Source: a virus. Taken from it: a stretch of 37,381 bases of DNA. The stretch is taken from the IMG/VR virus record IMGVR_UViG_3300017917_003260, positions 1-37,381 of that record, one strand, 5' to 3'. The translations under genes and the position numbers were made by a program. Within the stretch, counting starts at the first letter, position 1. Each line of letters begins with the position of its first letter. Below, piece after piece: positions 1 through 8,743 of this stretch. The notes under the pieces were generated by a model that saw only the letters and a list, made by a program, of their open reading frames with translations, did not search any database and had not been told where the DNA came from.

Positions 1-1
1 A

Positions 2-529
2 CAAGGATTAGTGGGATATCGTGTTGAATATTTAGATGCTAATAAGAAAAAAGTACCTAATTTTTATAGAGTGGTAACATCATCATTCTTCTGTCAACCG
101 GTGGTTTCTAATTTAAATAATGGTACAGACAAGGCGGTTAGATATCAATATACTGATCAAACAACCAATTTAGTATTCTTAACTATAACACCGTCATCTG
201 CACCATCAAGTAGACCAAATGTGGTTCCTTTTATTGGTCAACCGGGTCAAAGTATCATATTAACAAACACTTATTTTAATCCAACAACAATTGAGGTTGA
301 AATGGTTGAACATGATGCAAGTACATTAGCACACGCATTGTATGGTAATCAAACTAAGGCGGTTAGTCAAGGTATATACACCATATATGATAATAATAAC
401 GATAACGCAATATACAAACAATATAACTTGTATGAAGTTAAAGACCAATTCAATGAAACTCTATATGAAGTTAGAGAAGAAAGAGATATCATTGATGAAA
501 GTTTAGACTTTAACAACATTACCGAATAA
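2..529 (+). CDS. Virion-region protein, 5' end cut by window
   Basis: The reading frame is open from the first base, so the true start lies upstream; the GTG at 11 is probably an internal valine. About 175 residues are visible. They are rich in Asn, Thr and Tyr with alternating hydrophobic stretches, which suggests a beta-rich structural protein. I recognise no family. The stop codon overlaps the ATG of the next gene (TAATG at 527-531), so the two are probably translationally coupled. Given the large virion protein downstream, a baseplate or tail role is likely, but this is inferred only from position. Confidence 0.8.
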   Translation, partial: QGLVGYRVEYLDANKKKVPNFYRVVTSSFFCQPVVSNLNNGTDKAVRYQYTDQTTNLVFLTITPSSAPSSRPNVVPFIGQPGQSIILTNTYFNPTTIEVEMVEHDASTLAHALYGNQTKAVSQGIYTIYDNNNDNAIYKQYNLYEVKDQFNETLYEVREERDIIDESLDFNNITE

Positions 530-3018
530 TGGCGAAATATACAAAGGTACCAAGCCAAGCGGCTAATGGGTTACAAACATTTAGTGATAGTTTAGTCGGT
601 ACACAAATTACCGATGGTAGTAGTCAATTGACTAACACTAATTTTGCCATTGATAGAGTTATACCTGAGAAAGACAGTAAAAATTTTAAAACATCTCCAT
701 TCTCTGATTTTTTAACTTTAGATTCATTAAAAGAAGAAACAAGTGCAGTAACAACACAAGATGGTATTTCGGAAAAAAAGGAAAAGATTAAATTTAGAGG
801 TGGTAGAGACGATGCAGGTAAATCTTTATACGGTTCATTAAAAGAAAGGTTAAATGTTTCAATAGGTAAGATAGTAAAGAAATTTCCAGCGGCATTATAT
901 GTTGATGGAACAATACCTGTTAGAACTTCCGAATATACCGCACAAAATATTACATACGATACACTAACTCAAACAACAGTATTTGAGGTTGAAAAATCTG
1001 GAATTTACAATCCATTTGACATTGTATTAATAGAACCACAAAGTTTAACATTACCTGAAACTGATAACGAATTTAGAAATTTCTTTTCTACGTTCAGAAA
1101 ATATGTAATAGATTATAGTGGTAAAACATATAACATATTATCATATACCGAACCAACAACTGACGGTAATTTAATAATTAAAGTAAGTGGTAAACCATTT
1201 GGTACAAATACAGATATTACTGATAATTTTTTAATCAGACCAAATAATGGAGTAACTGAAGAGTTCTTTAACAATTTGGATGATTTAGAGGAATTATTAC
1301 TTAATAGAGAATCTAACCCAATATACGAAGCTAGCTTCAAAGTACCGAGAGATAGTTCAGATGGAAATGCAACTGATATTGTATCAATTGAAATTGTATG
1401 GCCATTGGCACTTGATGGATGGAATTTACAAACAATTGGTGCGGATTTTGAAGATTATATTACTAAGTTAAGTGACGTTGCTGACGAGATAGATGATTAT
1501 AAATCTAACTTAGTGGTTAGATTTTTGGCATCACCACAGTTATTTGAATTTGATACAAATAACAAAAAGAGTGAGAGTGTTTTTCAATTATATGGACAAA
1601 GTTTTGATAGAGTAAAAAAATACATAGATAACATTGCCTTTATGAGACATGTTAGTTATGACGGTATCAACAACGTACCAGATATTCTATTAAAAAATCT
1701 TTCACAAACTTTAGGTTTAAATACAACAAATTTATTTGACCAAAAAAGTTTAGAGGAAACAACCTACAATAGAGAAGATAGTGTATATGCTGGATTAGCG
1801 GTTGGTAAAACTTTAATCGATGCAGAATATGAATTCTATAGAAGATTATTAGTTAATCTTTCTTACATTTATAAATCAAAAGGTACAAGAAGTTCAATTG
1901 AATTTTTCTTAAAATTCTTAGGTGCACCTGAACCAATGATTAAAATAAACGAATATGTTTATGATGTTAAGACGTTACCAACAAGCGATGTACAAGATGA
2001 CCTATATAATTTAATTCAGGGTACAAAGGTAAATGTTGTTATTACTGGTTATACAAACGGAGTATATCTTACAGGTACAACAACAGGAACTACGGTATTA
2101 ACAAGAGATGAGTACCCAATTGATAGTAACGGTTTACCAAGAAAAGTAACAAATTCTACTGAGGATATATTTTTCCAAAAAGGTTCTGGTTGGAATGATT
2201 TAACGTTAGATCATAGGTCCCCCGATGTTTTGGATATTGAGAATTCAATCACAGAAAATGTTAGAGTAAAAACTATTAAAACAAAACCTAAAGATTATAC
2301 ATACGGAGAGGATTATTTTAATTACTTTAGAACATTATCTGGTTTAGATTATGGATTTACATTAGAACCAAGAATAGATAACGTAAAAGTTAGTGTGGTT
2401 GAAAGCGAAACAGATTCCAAATTAATATTAAATAGAAAAAATATTGGAGTTTATTTATCACCGGCTCAATGTATTGAATATGACATTTACAGACAATCGA
2501 GAGATTTAAATTTAACATTTGGTAATTTAACACCACAAAATAATTTAACATTTGAAGAGTATTTGAATGATGCAATGAATCAAGTTGTAACAGATTCAAA
2601 CTCTGCAAAATATTATAAATCATATTATTCATTAGAAACGACGTATAATGAATACATTACTGAACCATCAATTACACCATACGATTTCAATACTGTAAAT
2701 CAGTTTGTAAATGAAATGAGTCCTTATTGGGTTGATATTGTAGAACAATTTATACCATCATCAACATTATGGACCGGAGGTAATTTAATTGAGAATAACA
2801 CATTTAATAGATCAAAATACACATATCTTAAACCACGATATGGTGTAACATCAAATGTAAGTTATAATAGTGACAGTTATCAATGTGATAGTTATACATA
2901 TATTACACCACTAACACCAACACCGAGTTTTACCCCATCACCGACACCAACAATAACACCAACACCAACAATAACACCAGTTGCATGTAATTTTACAGCA
3001 ACATTCGTCGAAGTATAA
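529..3018 (+). CDS. Large virion protein, probably baseplate wedge, with Thr-Pro tail
   Basis: The protein has 829 residues and starts at an ATG overlapping the preceding stop. Around residues 447-470 it carries a segment of the form YKSKGTRSSIEFFLKFLG. It resembles the 'KGT..sIe.ll..lG' signature found in baseplate proteins of the P2 gpI type and in wedge proteins of T4-like phages. The last 40 or so residues are a Thr/Pro/Ser-rich stretch followed by a short hydrophobic end (VACNFTATFVEV). Size and position fit a gp7-like wedge subunit, but I cannot align it, so that specific identity is a guess. A low-complexity Thr-Pro tail of this kind could be exposed on the virion and could be glycosylated by the host. 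Confidence 0.85.
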   Translation: MAKYTKVPSQAANGLQTFSDSLVGTQITDGSSQLTNTNFAIDRVIPEKDSKNFKTSPFSDFLTLDSLKEETSAVTTQDGISEKKEKIKFRGGRDDAGKSLYGSLKERLNVSIGKIVKKFPAALYVDGTIPVRTSEYTAQNITYDTLTQTTVFEVEKSGIYNPFDIVLIEPQSLTLPETDNEFRNFFSTFRKYVIDYSGKTYNILSYTEPTTDGNLIIKVSGKPFGTNTDITDNFLIRPNNGVTEEFFNNLDDLEELLLNRESNPIYEASFKVPRDSSDGNATDIVSIEIVWPLALDGWNLQTIGADFEDYITKLSDVADEIDDYKSNLVVRFLASPQLFEFDTNNKKSESVFQLYGQSFDRVKKYIDNIAFMRHVSYDGINNVPDILLKNLSQTLGLNTTNLFDQKSLEETTYNREDSVYAGLAVGKTLIDAEYEFYRRLLVNLSYIYKSKGTRSSIEFFLKFLGAPEPMIKINEYVYDVKTLPTSDVQDDLYNLIQGTKVNVVITGYTNGVYLTGTTTGTTVLTRDEYPIDSNGLPRKVTNSTEDIFFQKGSGWNDLTLDHRSPDVLDIENSITENVRVKTIKTKPKDYTYGEDYFNYFRTLSGLDYGFTLEPRIDNVKVSVVESETDSKLILNRKNIGVYLSPAQCIEYDIYRQSRDLNLTFGNLTPQNNLTFEEYLNDAMNQVVTDSNSAKYYKSYYSLETTYNEYITEPSITPYDFNTVNQFVNEMSPYWVDIVEQFIPSSTLWTGGNLIENNTFNRSKYTYLKPRYGVTSNVSYNSDSYQCDSYTYITPLTPTPSFTPSPTPTITPTPTITPVACNFTATFVEV
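2905..2982 (+). repeat. Thr-Pro coding repeat (ACACCAACA units)
   Basis: Short repeats of ACACCA/ACACCAACAATA encode alternating Thr-Pro with occasional Ser, Phe and Ile. They lie at the C-terminus of the 829-residue virion protein, just before a 12-residue end. Such simple repeats can change length by slippage, so copy number may vary between relatives. Confidence 0.75.
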
Positions 3019-3041
3019 AATAAAATTAATAGATATATAAT

Positions 3042-4637
3042 ATGAGTTTTTTAAATACAAGTTATTCAGCAACAGTCGCAGCAAGACTAACCCAAAAGGG
3101 TAGAAATTCTATTGCTAAAGGTGATTTTTTAATTAGCTATTTTGCAATTGGAGATTCTGAATATAATTACGCAGGAACAACAACCCAAGGAGTTTTTGCT
3201 CCGTTAGATAAAGATACACATGTAAAATATCCATTAAAATATACAAATGATGATTTGGTTAACACAACTGTTTATGGTATACCTGTAGATGATTATCTTA
3301 GAACAACATGTAGTAACGTAATGTCAGCTGACAGTGAATGGACATTGAATGTTGTGTGGGATACAACACCAATAGGTTTAGGTCCATCAGACAGACCATT
3401 GACAGGATATCAGAGTAACAAATACACCGGAACAAAAGAATTTTTAGGTTACACTTCATCTGACGGTCAAACATCTAACACTGGAACCACAATTGTTAAT
3501 ACAATGGGAGAAAGTGTTATAGTGAGCCCTGAAGAACAAAAATGTATAGCATTAGTACACTTTTCAAAAAACGGCATATCAAATGATCCGTATAGATTTT
3601 TCAAATATGATGATTACATTAGTACAAGTACAAACGTAACATCACCAAATACAAGTTCGGATGAAGATTATTTTGAATTAACACTACCTTCGATTTATTA
3701 TCATAGAAACCATAGCGGTACCGCAGGTGCAACATTCTATATGGGTTCTACAACAAAACAAGTAGTTTCAAATTATAACTCTAAATTAATTTTAGATTAT
3801 CGAGATTTAATAGATGAGAACGGTAATAGAGTTGGTAAAATATTCCATAATAATAAAACAATTGTAATTGATGATGAAGAATTAGTTGCAGTTTTAGATA
3901 GTAAATCTGAAAGAAACTACACACTAACCGCACCTAAAGTTAGTTCAATTGTTACTAACAACGATGCACTAACAGAATTAGTTACAGGAACAACACTTTG
4001 GGTTACATACATGTTGACCAATAATACAACAGGTGGTTTACCATGTAATTATTTTGCAAAAGTAACAGGTACTACTAATCCAGTAAATGTAACTGTTAAA
4101 TTTAATAGTAACGAATTTACAAATTTAAATAGTGAATACACTGCGAATAAATTCTACATCTTATACCAATTAACAAATGATGTTAATGGAGTAAGTGTAC
4201 CACCAAGTTCAGGTAGTACTTGGAGTATTATGGACTTTACAAGTGAAGCTGGTACATCTTTAAGTAATTTAAAAACTGGACACACATTTACAATAAATGA
4301 AACAAAATATCAGGCGGCTAGTACATTTACATTATCTACATATACAGGTGAAAACTACGCTTTAACTTCAGGACCATATTTTGGTGATGAAACCACATAT
4401 CCGGGTACGGTTAGTGTTGTAAGATCGACAGATATTGAAGAAATGAAATTCTTAGTTAATTTACCATCAGGTAAATTTACCGCATCACAAAACCCAACAT
4501 ATACTTCAGGTAATGCAAGAATAACTGAAGTTGCATTATTAAATTCAAATAAAGAGGCTTTAGTAATGGGTAAATTGGCTACTCCACTTGAAAGAAATGG
4601 AGGTGCTCAAGTTATTTCAATAAAACTTGATTTCTAA
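3042..4637 (+). CDS. Tail or baseplate protein, fibre-attachment type
   Basis: The protein has 531 residues and starts at an ATG preceded by an A/T-rich leader without a Shine-Dalgarno sequence. Residues 14-40 (ARLTQKGRNSIAKGDF, then ISYFAIGDSEY) resemble the start of tail-fibre N-terminal domains of the DUF3751/P2 gpH type, in which 'LT..G...I..g....f..iaiGD' is typical. The C-terminus (ARITEVALLNSNKEALVMGK) resembles the '..eigLyd.dg.Lva.g' strand of the same domains. I infer a beta-rich protein at the baseplate rim or fibre attachment point, with a long insertion in the middle. It follows the baseplate-like gene by 23 bases and probably shares its transcript. Confidence 0.85.
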   Translation: MSFLNTSYSATVAARLTQKGRNSIAKGDFLISYFAIGDSEYNYAGTTTQGVFAPLDKDTHVKYPLKYTNDDLVNTTVYGIPVDDYLRTTCSNVMSADSEWTLNVVWDTTPIGLGPSDRPLTGYQSNKYTGTKEFLGYTSSDGQTSNTGTTIVNTMGESVIVSPEEQKCIALVHFSKNGISNDPYRFFKYDDYISTSTNVTSPNTSSDEDYFELTLPSIYYHRNHSGTAGATFYMGSTTKQVVSNYNSKLILDYRDLIDENGNRVGKIFHNNKTIVIDDEELVAVLDSKSERNYTLTAPKVSSIVTNNDALTELVTGTTLWVTYMLTNNTTGGLPCNYFAKVTGTTNPVNVTVKFNSNEFTNLNSEYTANKFYILYQLTNDVNGVSVPPSSGSTWSIMDFTSEAGTSLSNLKTGHTFTINETKYQAASTFTLSTYTGENYALTSGPYFGDETTYPGTVSVVRSTDIEEMKFLVNLPSGKFTASQNPTYTSGNARITEVALLNSNKEALVMGKLATPLERNGGAQVISIKLDF

Positions 4638-4676
4638 AGCTTTACATTTCTAAAAATATTCATTATATATTGTTAT

Positions 4677-5294
4677 ATGAGTATAGATGTAAAATTAAAG
4701 AACAAGCCAAAAATTTTAGGATTAGATATTTCTACTAAAACTATTGGGTGGGCTCTATTCGATATGACAGGGTCCAAATTATTGGAGTTAACACATTTCT
4801 CCCCAAAAATCAAACCTCAACCTGAGGATAAAATTGAAGAATTAATTTTAAAAGCGGAAGCATTTAAGAAACATTTATTGAGTTATAAGGATATTGGTAT
4901 TACTCGAGTTATTATTGAGGAACCATTATTACAATCAAACAATGTTTATACAATTGGAACGTTATTAAGATATAACACATTGATTCTCAAAGCATGTTAT
5001 GATGTGTTGGGTATTTTACCAACATTTATATCGACTTATAATTCAAGAAAATTTGCGTTTCCTGATTTAGTGGGTCAAAATGATAAAGGACGTAATGTTT
5101 TATTTGGTGGATATCCAAAAGACATAGATAAGAAACATGTTATTTGGGAACATGTAAATGCGGTATGTCCTGATGTTAATTGGTTATATGGTAAGACTGG
5201 CAATCTTAAAAAAGAAAATTATGACATGGCCGATGCGGCAACTTGTGTGATTGGTTATGTTAATATGAATAAATTAGAAAAATCCGGCAACTGA
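4677..5294 (+). CDS. RuvC-like Holliday junction resolvase
   Basis: This 205-residue protein has the RNase H-fold resolvase pattern. Near the N-terminus is LGLDIST, with Asp17; the central strand VIIEEP has Glu81/82; the C-terminal DMADA has Asp183 and Asp186. These match the four acidic metal ligands of RuvC (D, E, D, D). RuvC enzymes cut four-way DNA junctions, here presumably to resolve recombination and replication intermediates before packaging. T4 itself uses the unrelated endonuclease VII (gp49), so this may be a functional replacement. A TATATTGT box at 4666-4673 lies only three bases before the ATG and could give an almost leaderless transcript. The gene heads a run of replication and recombination genes. 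Confidence 0.85.
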   Translation: MSIDVKLKNKPKILGLDISTKTIGWALFDMTGSKLLELTHFSPKIKPQPEDKIEELILKAEAFKKHLLSYKDIGITRVIIEEPLLQSNNVYTIGTLLRYNTLILKACYDVLGILPTFISTYNSRKFAFPDLVGQNDKGRNVLFGGYPKDIDKKHVIWEHVNAVCPDVNWLYGKTGNLKKENYDMADAATCVIGYVNMNKLEKSGN

Positions 5295-5322
5295 TATTTT
5301 ACTTTGTAAAATGTTTAAGGTA

Positions 5323-5330
5323 TATTTATA
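5323..5330 (+). promoter_or_regulatory. TATTTATA box, putative late promoter
   Basis: TATTTATA occurs in the gap after the resolvase gene, within GGTATATTTATAAAAG. The same octamer, or a one-base variant, lies before several fibre genes and the membrane cassette in this window. Here it points at the GC-rich hairpin element at 5337-5405 rather than directly at a gene. Assignment to the phage sigma factor is inference. Confidence 0.5.
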
Positions 5331-5336
5331 AAAGAA

Positions 5337-5405
5337 GACGGGAAGTGTAGAAATACACTTTTGGTTGGTGTCCCTCGGAGGTGGTGTTCCGGGGGATTTT
5401 TTTTT
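5337..5405 (+). ncRNA. Candidate small structured RNA or attenuator
   Basis: Starting a few bases after the TATTTATA box there is a compact element of about 69 bases. The first stem is AAGTGTA/TACACTT (5343-5349 with 5354-5360) closed by a GAAA tetraloop. A G/T-rich linker (GGTTGGTG) follows. The second stem is TCCCTCGG/CCGGGGGA (5371-5378 with 5389-5396) and runs into nine T. The local GC content is far above the surrounding AT-rich DNA, a common mark of structured RNA in such genomes. It could be an independent small RNA ending at the terminator, or the leader of the primase transcript acting as an attenuator. I recognise no known RNA family. Confidence 0.5.
5371..5405 (+). terminator. Intrinsic terminator before the primase gene
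   Basis: An 8-bp stem TCCCTCGG/CCGGGGGA (one G-U pair) with a 10-base loop is followed directly by nine T. It lies 30 bases before the primase ATG. It can end transcripts from the resolvase side or from the TATTTATA box at 5323. Confidence 0.8.
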
Positions 5406-5420
5406 CTCATTATTTTTTAC

Positions 5421-5428
5421 TATATTTC
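5421..5428 (+). promoter_or_regulatory. TATATTTC box, putative early promoter of primase
   Basis: TATATTTC resembles the Bacteroidota -7 consensus TAnnTTTG and lies after the terminator, six bases before the primase ATG at 5435. A transcript started from it would be leaderless or nearly so. I see no clear -33 TTTG partner. Confidence 0.4.
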
Positions 5429-5434
5429 TACAGT

Positions 5435-6379
5435 ATGGTAAATCAAGAAATAGACTATTCTCCTGTTATTGAAATTCTAGAAGACATTTTAGGCGATTGT
5501 AATTTGCACAACGATTACAAAGGTCAGATATCTTTTGATTGCCCAACATGTTCATATGATATAAAAGGATTAGACCACGGAGACGGTAAAGGTAATTTAG
5601 AAGTTAATTACAAATACGGTGTGTATAAATGCTGGGTATGTGCGGAAACACATCAAACACATGGGTCGATACATAAGTTGATTAAAAAATTTGGTAACCC
5701 TAAACAATTAAAGAAGTATCTCATTTTAAGACCTGAAGAGAATGAAGATGGAACAAAAAGAGTTTATACACCTGTTAAGTTACCAATAGATTTTATCCCA
5801 TTCAAAGATGCAAGTATGGGACTTAAAATGACACCACAATATAAACAGGCATTTAATTACATTAAAAAAAGGAATATAACTGATTTAATGTTACAGATGT
5901 ATAATATAGGATTTTGTTATCAAGGTATATATGAGAATAGAATAATCATTCCATCATATGATGAAGAGAAAAGATTAAACTATTTTATTGCACGTTCTTA
6001 TTTATCAAAAACTAAATTAAAATATAAAAACCCCGAAGCACAAAAGGAGTTAATTATCTTTAATGAATACTTGGTTAACTGGAATGAAACAATATACATT
6101 GTTGAAGGTGCATTCGATAGTATCTTTATTCCAAATTCAATACCATTACTCGGTAAGTTTATGAGTGATAATCTATTCAATAAACTATACACACAAGCAA
6201 AAGGAAAAATCATAATAGTTTTAGATCCGGATGCTTGGTATGATGCTGAGAGGTTATACCACAAATTAAATTGTGGTAAATTAATGGGAAGAGTGTTTGC
6301 AATAAAATTGGAAGGAAACCAAGATATTGCAGACCTACAAGGAAAATTAGACAATTATAAAATAAAACAATTAGATTAA
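5435..6379 (+). CDS. DNA primase with zinc finger and Toprim domain
   Basis: I take the ATG at 5435 (MVNQEIDYS) as the start. The frame is open further upstream, but that part runs through the terminator and encodes an implausible hydrophobic leader. The protein has 314 residues. A zinc finger near the N-terminus uses Cys36/Cys39 (CPTC) and Cys66/Cys69 (CWVC). The Toprim core follows with YIVEGAFDS (Glu near 226) and VLDPDAW (two Asp near 263-265). This arrangement is that of DnaG- or T4 gp61-like primases, which make RNA primers for lagging-strand synthesis. The stop overlaps the ATG of the nuclease gene (TAATG), so the two are probably co-translated. Confidence 0.88.
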   Translation: MVNQEIDYSPVIEILEDILGDCNLHNDYKGQISFDCPTCSYDIKGLDHGDGKGNLEVNYKYGVYKCWVCAETHQTHGSIHKLIKKFGNPKQLKKYLILRPEENEDGTKRVYTPVKLPIDFIPFKDASMGLKMTPQYKQAFNYIKKRNITDLMLQMYNIGFCYQGIYENRIIIPSYDEEKRLNYFIARSYLSKTKLKYKNPEAQKELIIFNEYLVNWNETIYIVEGAFDSIFIPNSIPLLGKFMSDNLFNKLYTQAKGKIIIVLDPDAWYDAERLYHKLNCGKLMGRVFAIKLEGNQDIADLQGKLDNYKIKQLD

Positions 6380-7236
6380 TGAATTTACAAGACATCTCGT
6401 TAGAGATAAAAGACGTATTAGACCAGAGAAGAAAGGAATTACAATTATCTTTTATAGAAGAAAAACACATCTACTATATGAAAGATTTAGATGGAAACAT
6501 AAAATCAAATTTTCCATCTGTTTCAAAGATTATAAAGAAATTTCATAAACCATTTGATGCTGAAGGTATGGCATTAAAAATGTCTAAAGGTGATCCCGAA
6601 GGACAAGCACAATTACTTGCCGAATGGAAACAAGCCGGTGATTTGTCTACCAATATGGGTAGTCGTGTTCACTTTGAATTAGAATCGAACCTAATTGATA
6701 GATTTGGTAACTACAAAGAAGTTAGACAACCTATTTTCACAATTAATGAAGAACAACAACGTAAGAGTGATAATATGATAGGTGCAGGAAAACAATTCCT
6801 CGACTTAATGTTAGAAAGAGGTGCGGTTTTATTAGACACTGAAATTGTATTAGGTGACCCTGAAGAACAGTATACGGGACAACCTGATAAAGTTTGGATT
6901 ATGATGAATAAAGAAAAAACGGGATTTGGATTTGTAACAACCGATTGGAAAACAAACCAACCCAAAAACTTTGAAGTTCATCATTATACTGGTAAACTTT
7001 ATCCACCATTCCAAGAATATCATGATAATGCATTAGGTCATTATTATTTACAACTTCCATTATATGGTAGATTATTGTTAAAAATGTTGAAGGGATCTAA
7101 GTTTGAAAATACTAAATTATTAGGTAATGTTGTTGTTCTTTTAAAAGATGATGGAACATTCACAGAATATAAAGTACCTCATCAAATCAACAACGCCATT
7201 TTAACTATGGATTTATCAAAATATATTAAAAGATGA
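6379..7236 (+). CDS. PD-(D/E)XK exonuclease, RecB/Cas4-like
   Basis: The protein has 285 residues and is coupled to the primase stop by TAATG. It shows the motifs of the RecB-type nuclease superfamily in order. GSRVHFELE at about residue 94 has the His/Glu of motif I. YTGQPDKVW provides the Asp of motif II. VTTDWKTNQ is the D-x-K catalytic strand. QLPLYGRLL is the Q-x3-Y helix. Such enzymes degrade or trim DNA ends during recombination. Its position directly before genes 47 and 46 suggests that it works with that end-processing complex. It ends in an ATGA overlap with gene 47. Confidence 0.85.
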   Translation: MNLQDISLEIKDVLDQRRKELQLSFIEEKHIYYMKDLDGNIKSNFPSVSKIIKKFHKPFDAEGMALKMSKGDPEGQAQLLAEWKQAGDLSTNMGSRVHFELESNLIDRFGNYKEVRQPIFTINEEQQRKSDNMIGAGKQFLDLMLERGAVLLDTEIVLGDPEEQYTGQPDKVWIMMNKEKTGFGFVTTDWKTNQPKNFEVHHYTGKLYPPFQEYHDNALGHYYLQLPLYGRLLLKMLKGSKFENTKLLGNVVVLLKDDGTFTEYKVPHQINNAILTMDLSKYIKR

Positions 7237-8057
7237 TTAAGAAAATAATACATATTGCCGATTTACATATTCGTACAATTCAAATGCACGATTTATATAA
7301 AGAACAGTTTAATAAATTGTTAAAAGAAATCGGTGTTAAATTTTTAGAATGGGCAGATGAAGGTATATCGCACAACGAAATTAGAATTGTTATTGCGGGT
7401 GATATCGCACATCAAAAAATTAATATCTCAAATGAGCAATTACTTCTAACAAGTTGGTTCTTGAGAGAATTAACAAATTATGGTAAGGTTGTTATTATTC
7501 CAGGTAATCACGATTTCTTGGAAAATAACGTACAACGTTTGGATAGTATCACACCCGTAGTTGAATTATTGAATAATCCGCACATCACATACTTAAAAGA
7601 TAGTGGTGATTATGTAGATACTGATGGTGGTGTACAATGGGTTGTTTATTCATTATATCAACATAACGTCAGACCTGAATTTACAAAACAAGAAGGGTTG
7701 TTAACCGTTGGTTTGTTCCACGGACCAATTATGGGATTGTCAACAGACTTAGGTTATGAGTTTGAAGATGCTTATGACCAATTAAATTTTGTTGATTTGG
7801 ATTTATTGTTATGTGGAGATATTCATAAAAGACAACAATTCACATTACCTAATGGAGGTAAAGCAATAATGGTAGGTAGTTTAATTCAACAAAACTTTGG
7901 TGAAACGGTTAAACATCATGGGTATGGTATTTATGATGTCGAAACTGACGAATATACATTTCATGATTTACCAAATGAACAACCATTTCTTCATTTCTCG
8001 ATAAATGATATAAAAGACATTGAAAATGAAACTGAAGAGCACCTTAACCTTGGATAA
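7233..8057 (+). CDS. 47: Recombination endonuclease subunit gp47 (SbcD/Mre11-like)
   Basis: This 274-residue metallophosphoesterase has the full motif series: ADLHIR with Asp10 and His12, AGDIAH with Asp57, PGNHD at residues 90-94, FHGP with His163, and GDIHKR at 195-200. This is the Mre11/SbcD nuclease core, and T4 gp47 is the phage member. With gp46 it forms the ATP-driven complex that resects double-strand ends for recombination-dependent replication. The start ATG overlaps the previous stop (ATGA). The end overlaps the next reading frame by about 30 bases. The protein is shorter than bacterial SbcD, as in T4. Confidence 0.93.
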   Translation: MIKKIIHIADLHIRTIQMHDLYKEQFNKLLKEIGVKFLEWADEGISHNEIRIVIAGDIAHQKINISNEQLLLTSWFLRELTNYGKVVIIPGNHDFLENNVQRLDSITPVVELLNNPHITYLKDSGDYVDTDGGVQWVVYSLYQHNVRPEFTKQEGLLTVGLFHGPIMGLSTDLGYEFEDAYDQLNFVDLDLLLCGDIHKRQQFTLPNGGKAIMVGSLIQQNFGETVKHHGYGIYDVETDEYTFHDLPNEQPFLHFSINDIKDIENETEEHLNLG

Positions 8058-8697
8058 AGAATTCATTCTTTATTGTGAATTAAATAAAATAAAAGACCCG
8101 AACAAATTAGCAACGGAAACCTTCAATAGAGGGTTTTCTTTGTTAAAATATGGTGAGACACCTAATGGTAACATAACTACAAAAGAAGTAAAGGTTGAAG
8201 TACCTGTTGAGATTATTGTTGAAAAAGAAGTCATCAAAGAAATCATAAAGGAAGTTCCCGTTGAAAAAATTGTAGAGAAAGAAGTTATTGTTGAAAAAGA
8301 AATAAAAGTACCATATGAGGTAATAAAAGAAGTTCCTGTTGAAGTCATTAAAGAAGTGATAAAGGAAGTAAAAGTTGAGGTAATCAAAGAAGTGCCGGTA
8401 GAAGTACTCAAACAAGGTAAAACAAAGACAGTTACTAAAGAAATTATAAAGGAGGTTCCAGTTGAAGTTATAAAGGAAGTAATCAAAGAAGTACCCGTTG
8501 AAAAGATTGTGGAAGTGATAAAAGAGGTTACTGTTGAAAAAATCGTTGAAGTTATTAACACTAAAAAAGTGGATGAATTAACTGAAGAGAATTTAAAATT
8601 AAAAAAAGAATTGGGTAATTTAACTAACGCATTAAATAACTTAAACAAGGGTACATTCATGAAGAATAGTAACTTAGGTAGTTTATATGACGAGTAA
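8026..8697 (+). CDS. KEV-repeat protein between genes 47 and 46
   Basis: The protein has 223 residues from the ATG at 8026; a TTG at 8020 in frame could also serve. Residues 1-45 (starting MKLKSTLTLDKEFILYCELN) look like a short strand followed by two helices, reminiscent of ribbon-helix-helix or a small adaptor domain. Residues 50-180 are a low-complexity array of variations on VEVIKEVPVEKIVEKEV, which may form extended beta or coil structure. The end (KVDELTEENLKLKKELGNL) has a coiled-coil pattern suited to oligomerisation. The gene begins inside the end of gene 47, so expression is coupled to it. I do not recognise a function. Confidence 0.85.
   Translation: MKLKSTLTLDKEFILYCELNKIKDPNKLATETFNRGFSLLKYGETPNGNITTKEVKVEVPVEIIVEKEVIKEIIKEVPVEKIVEKEVIVEKEIKVPYEVIKEVPVEVIKEVIKEVKVEVIKEVPVEVLKQGKTKTVTKEIIKEVPVEVIKEVIKEVPVEKIVEVIKEVTVEKIVEVINTKKVDELTEENLKLKKELGNLTNALNNLNKGTFMKNSNLGSLYDE
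8175..8560 (+). repeat. Degenerate repeats coding EVPVE(V/K)IKEV
   Basis: Imperfect repeats of GAAGTTCCTGTTGAA and AAAGAAGTAATC-like units, 15 to 24 bases long, encode alternating VPVE and IKEV blocks. The codons are varied although the amino acids repeat, so selection seems to keep the protein repeat and not the DNA repeat. Confidence 0.7.
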
Positions 8698-8743
8698 TTT
8701 GGTTTTTACAAATAATTTAGGTATATTATAGAAAATTTACATT

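Noticed and set aside
8070-8660. Antisense frame of 196 codons opposite the KEV-repeat gene
   Set aside because: Ser/Thr/Phe low-complexity product is the mirror of the repeat; no start context or partner gene. The sense frame is coupled to gene 47.
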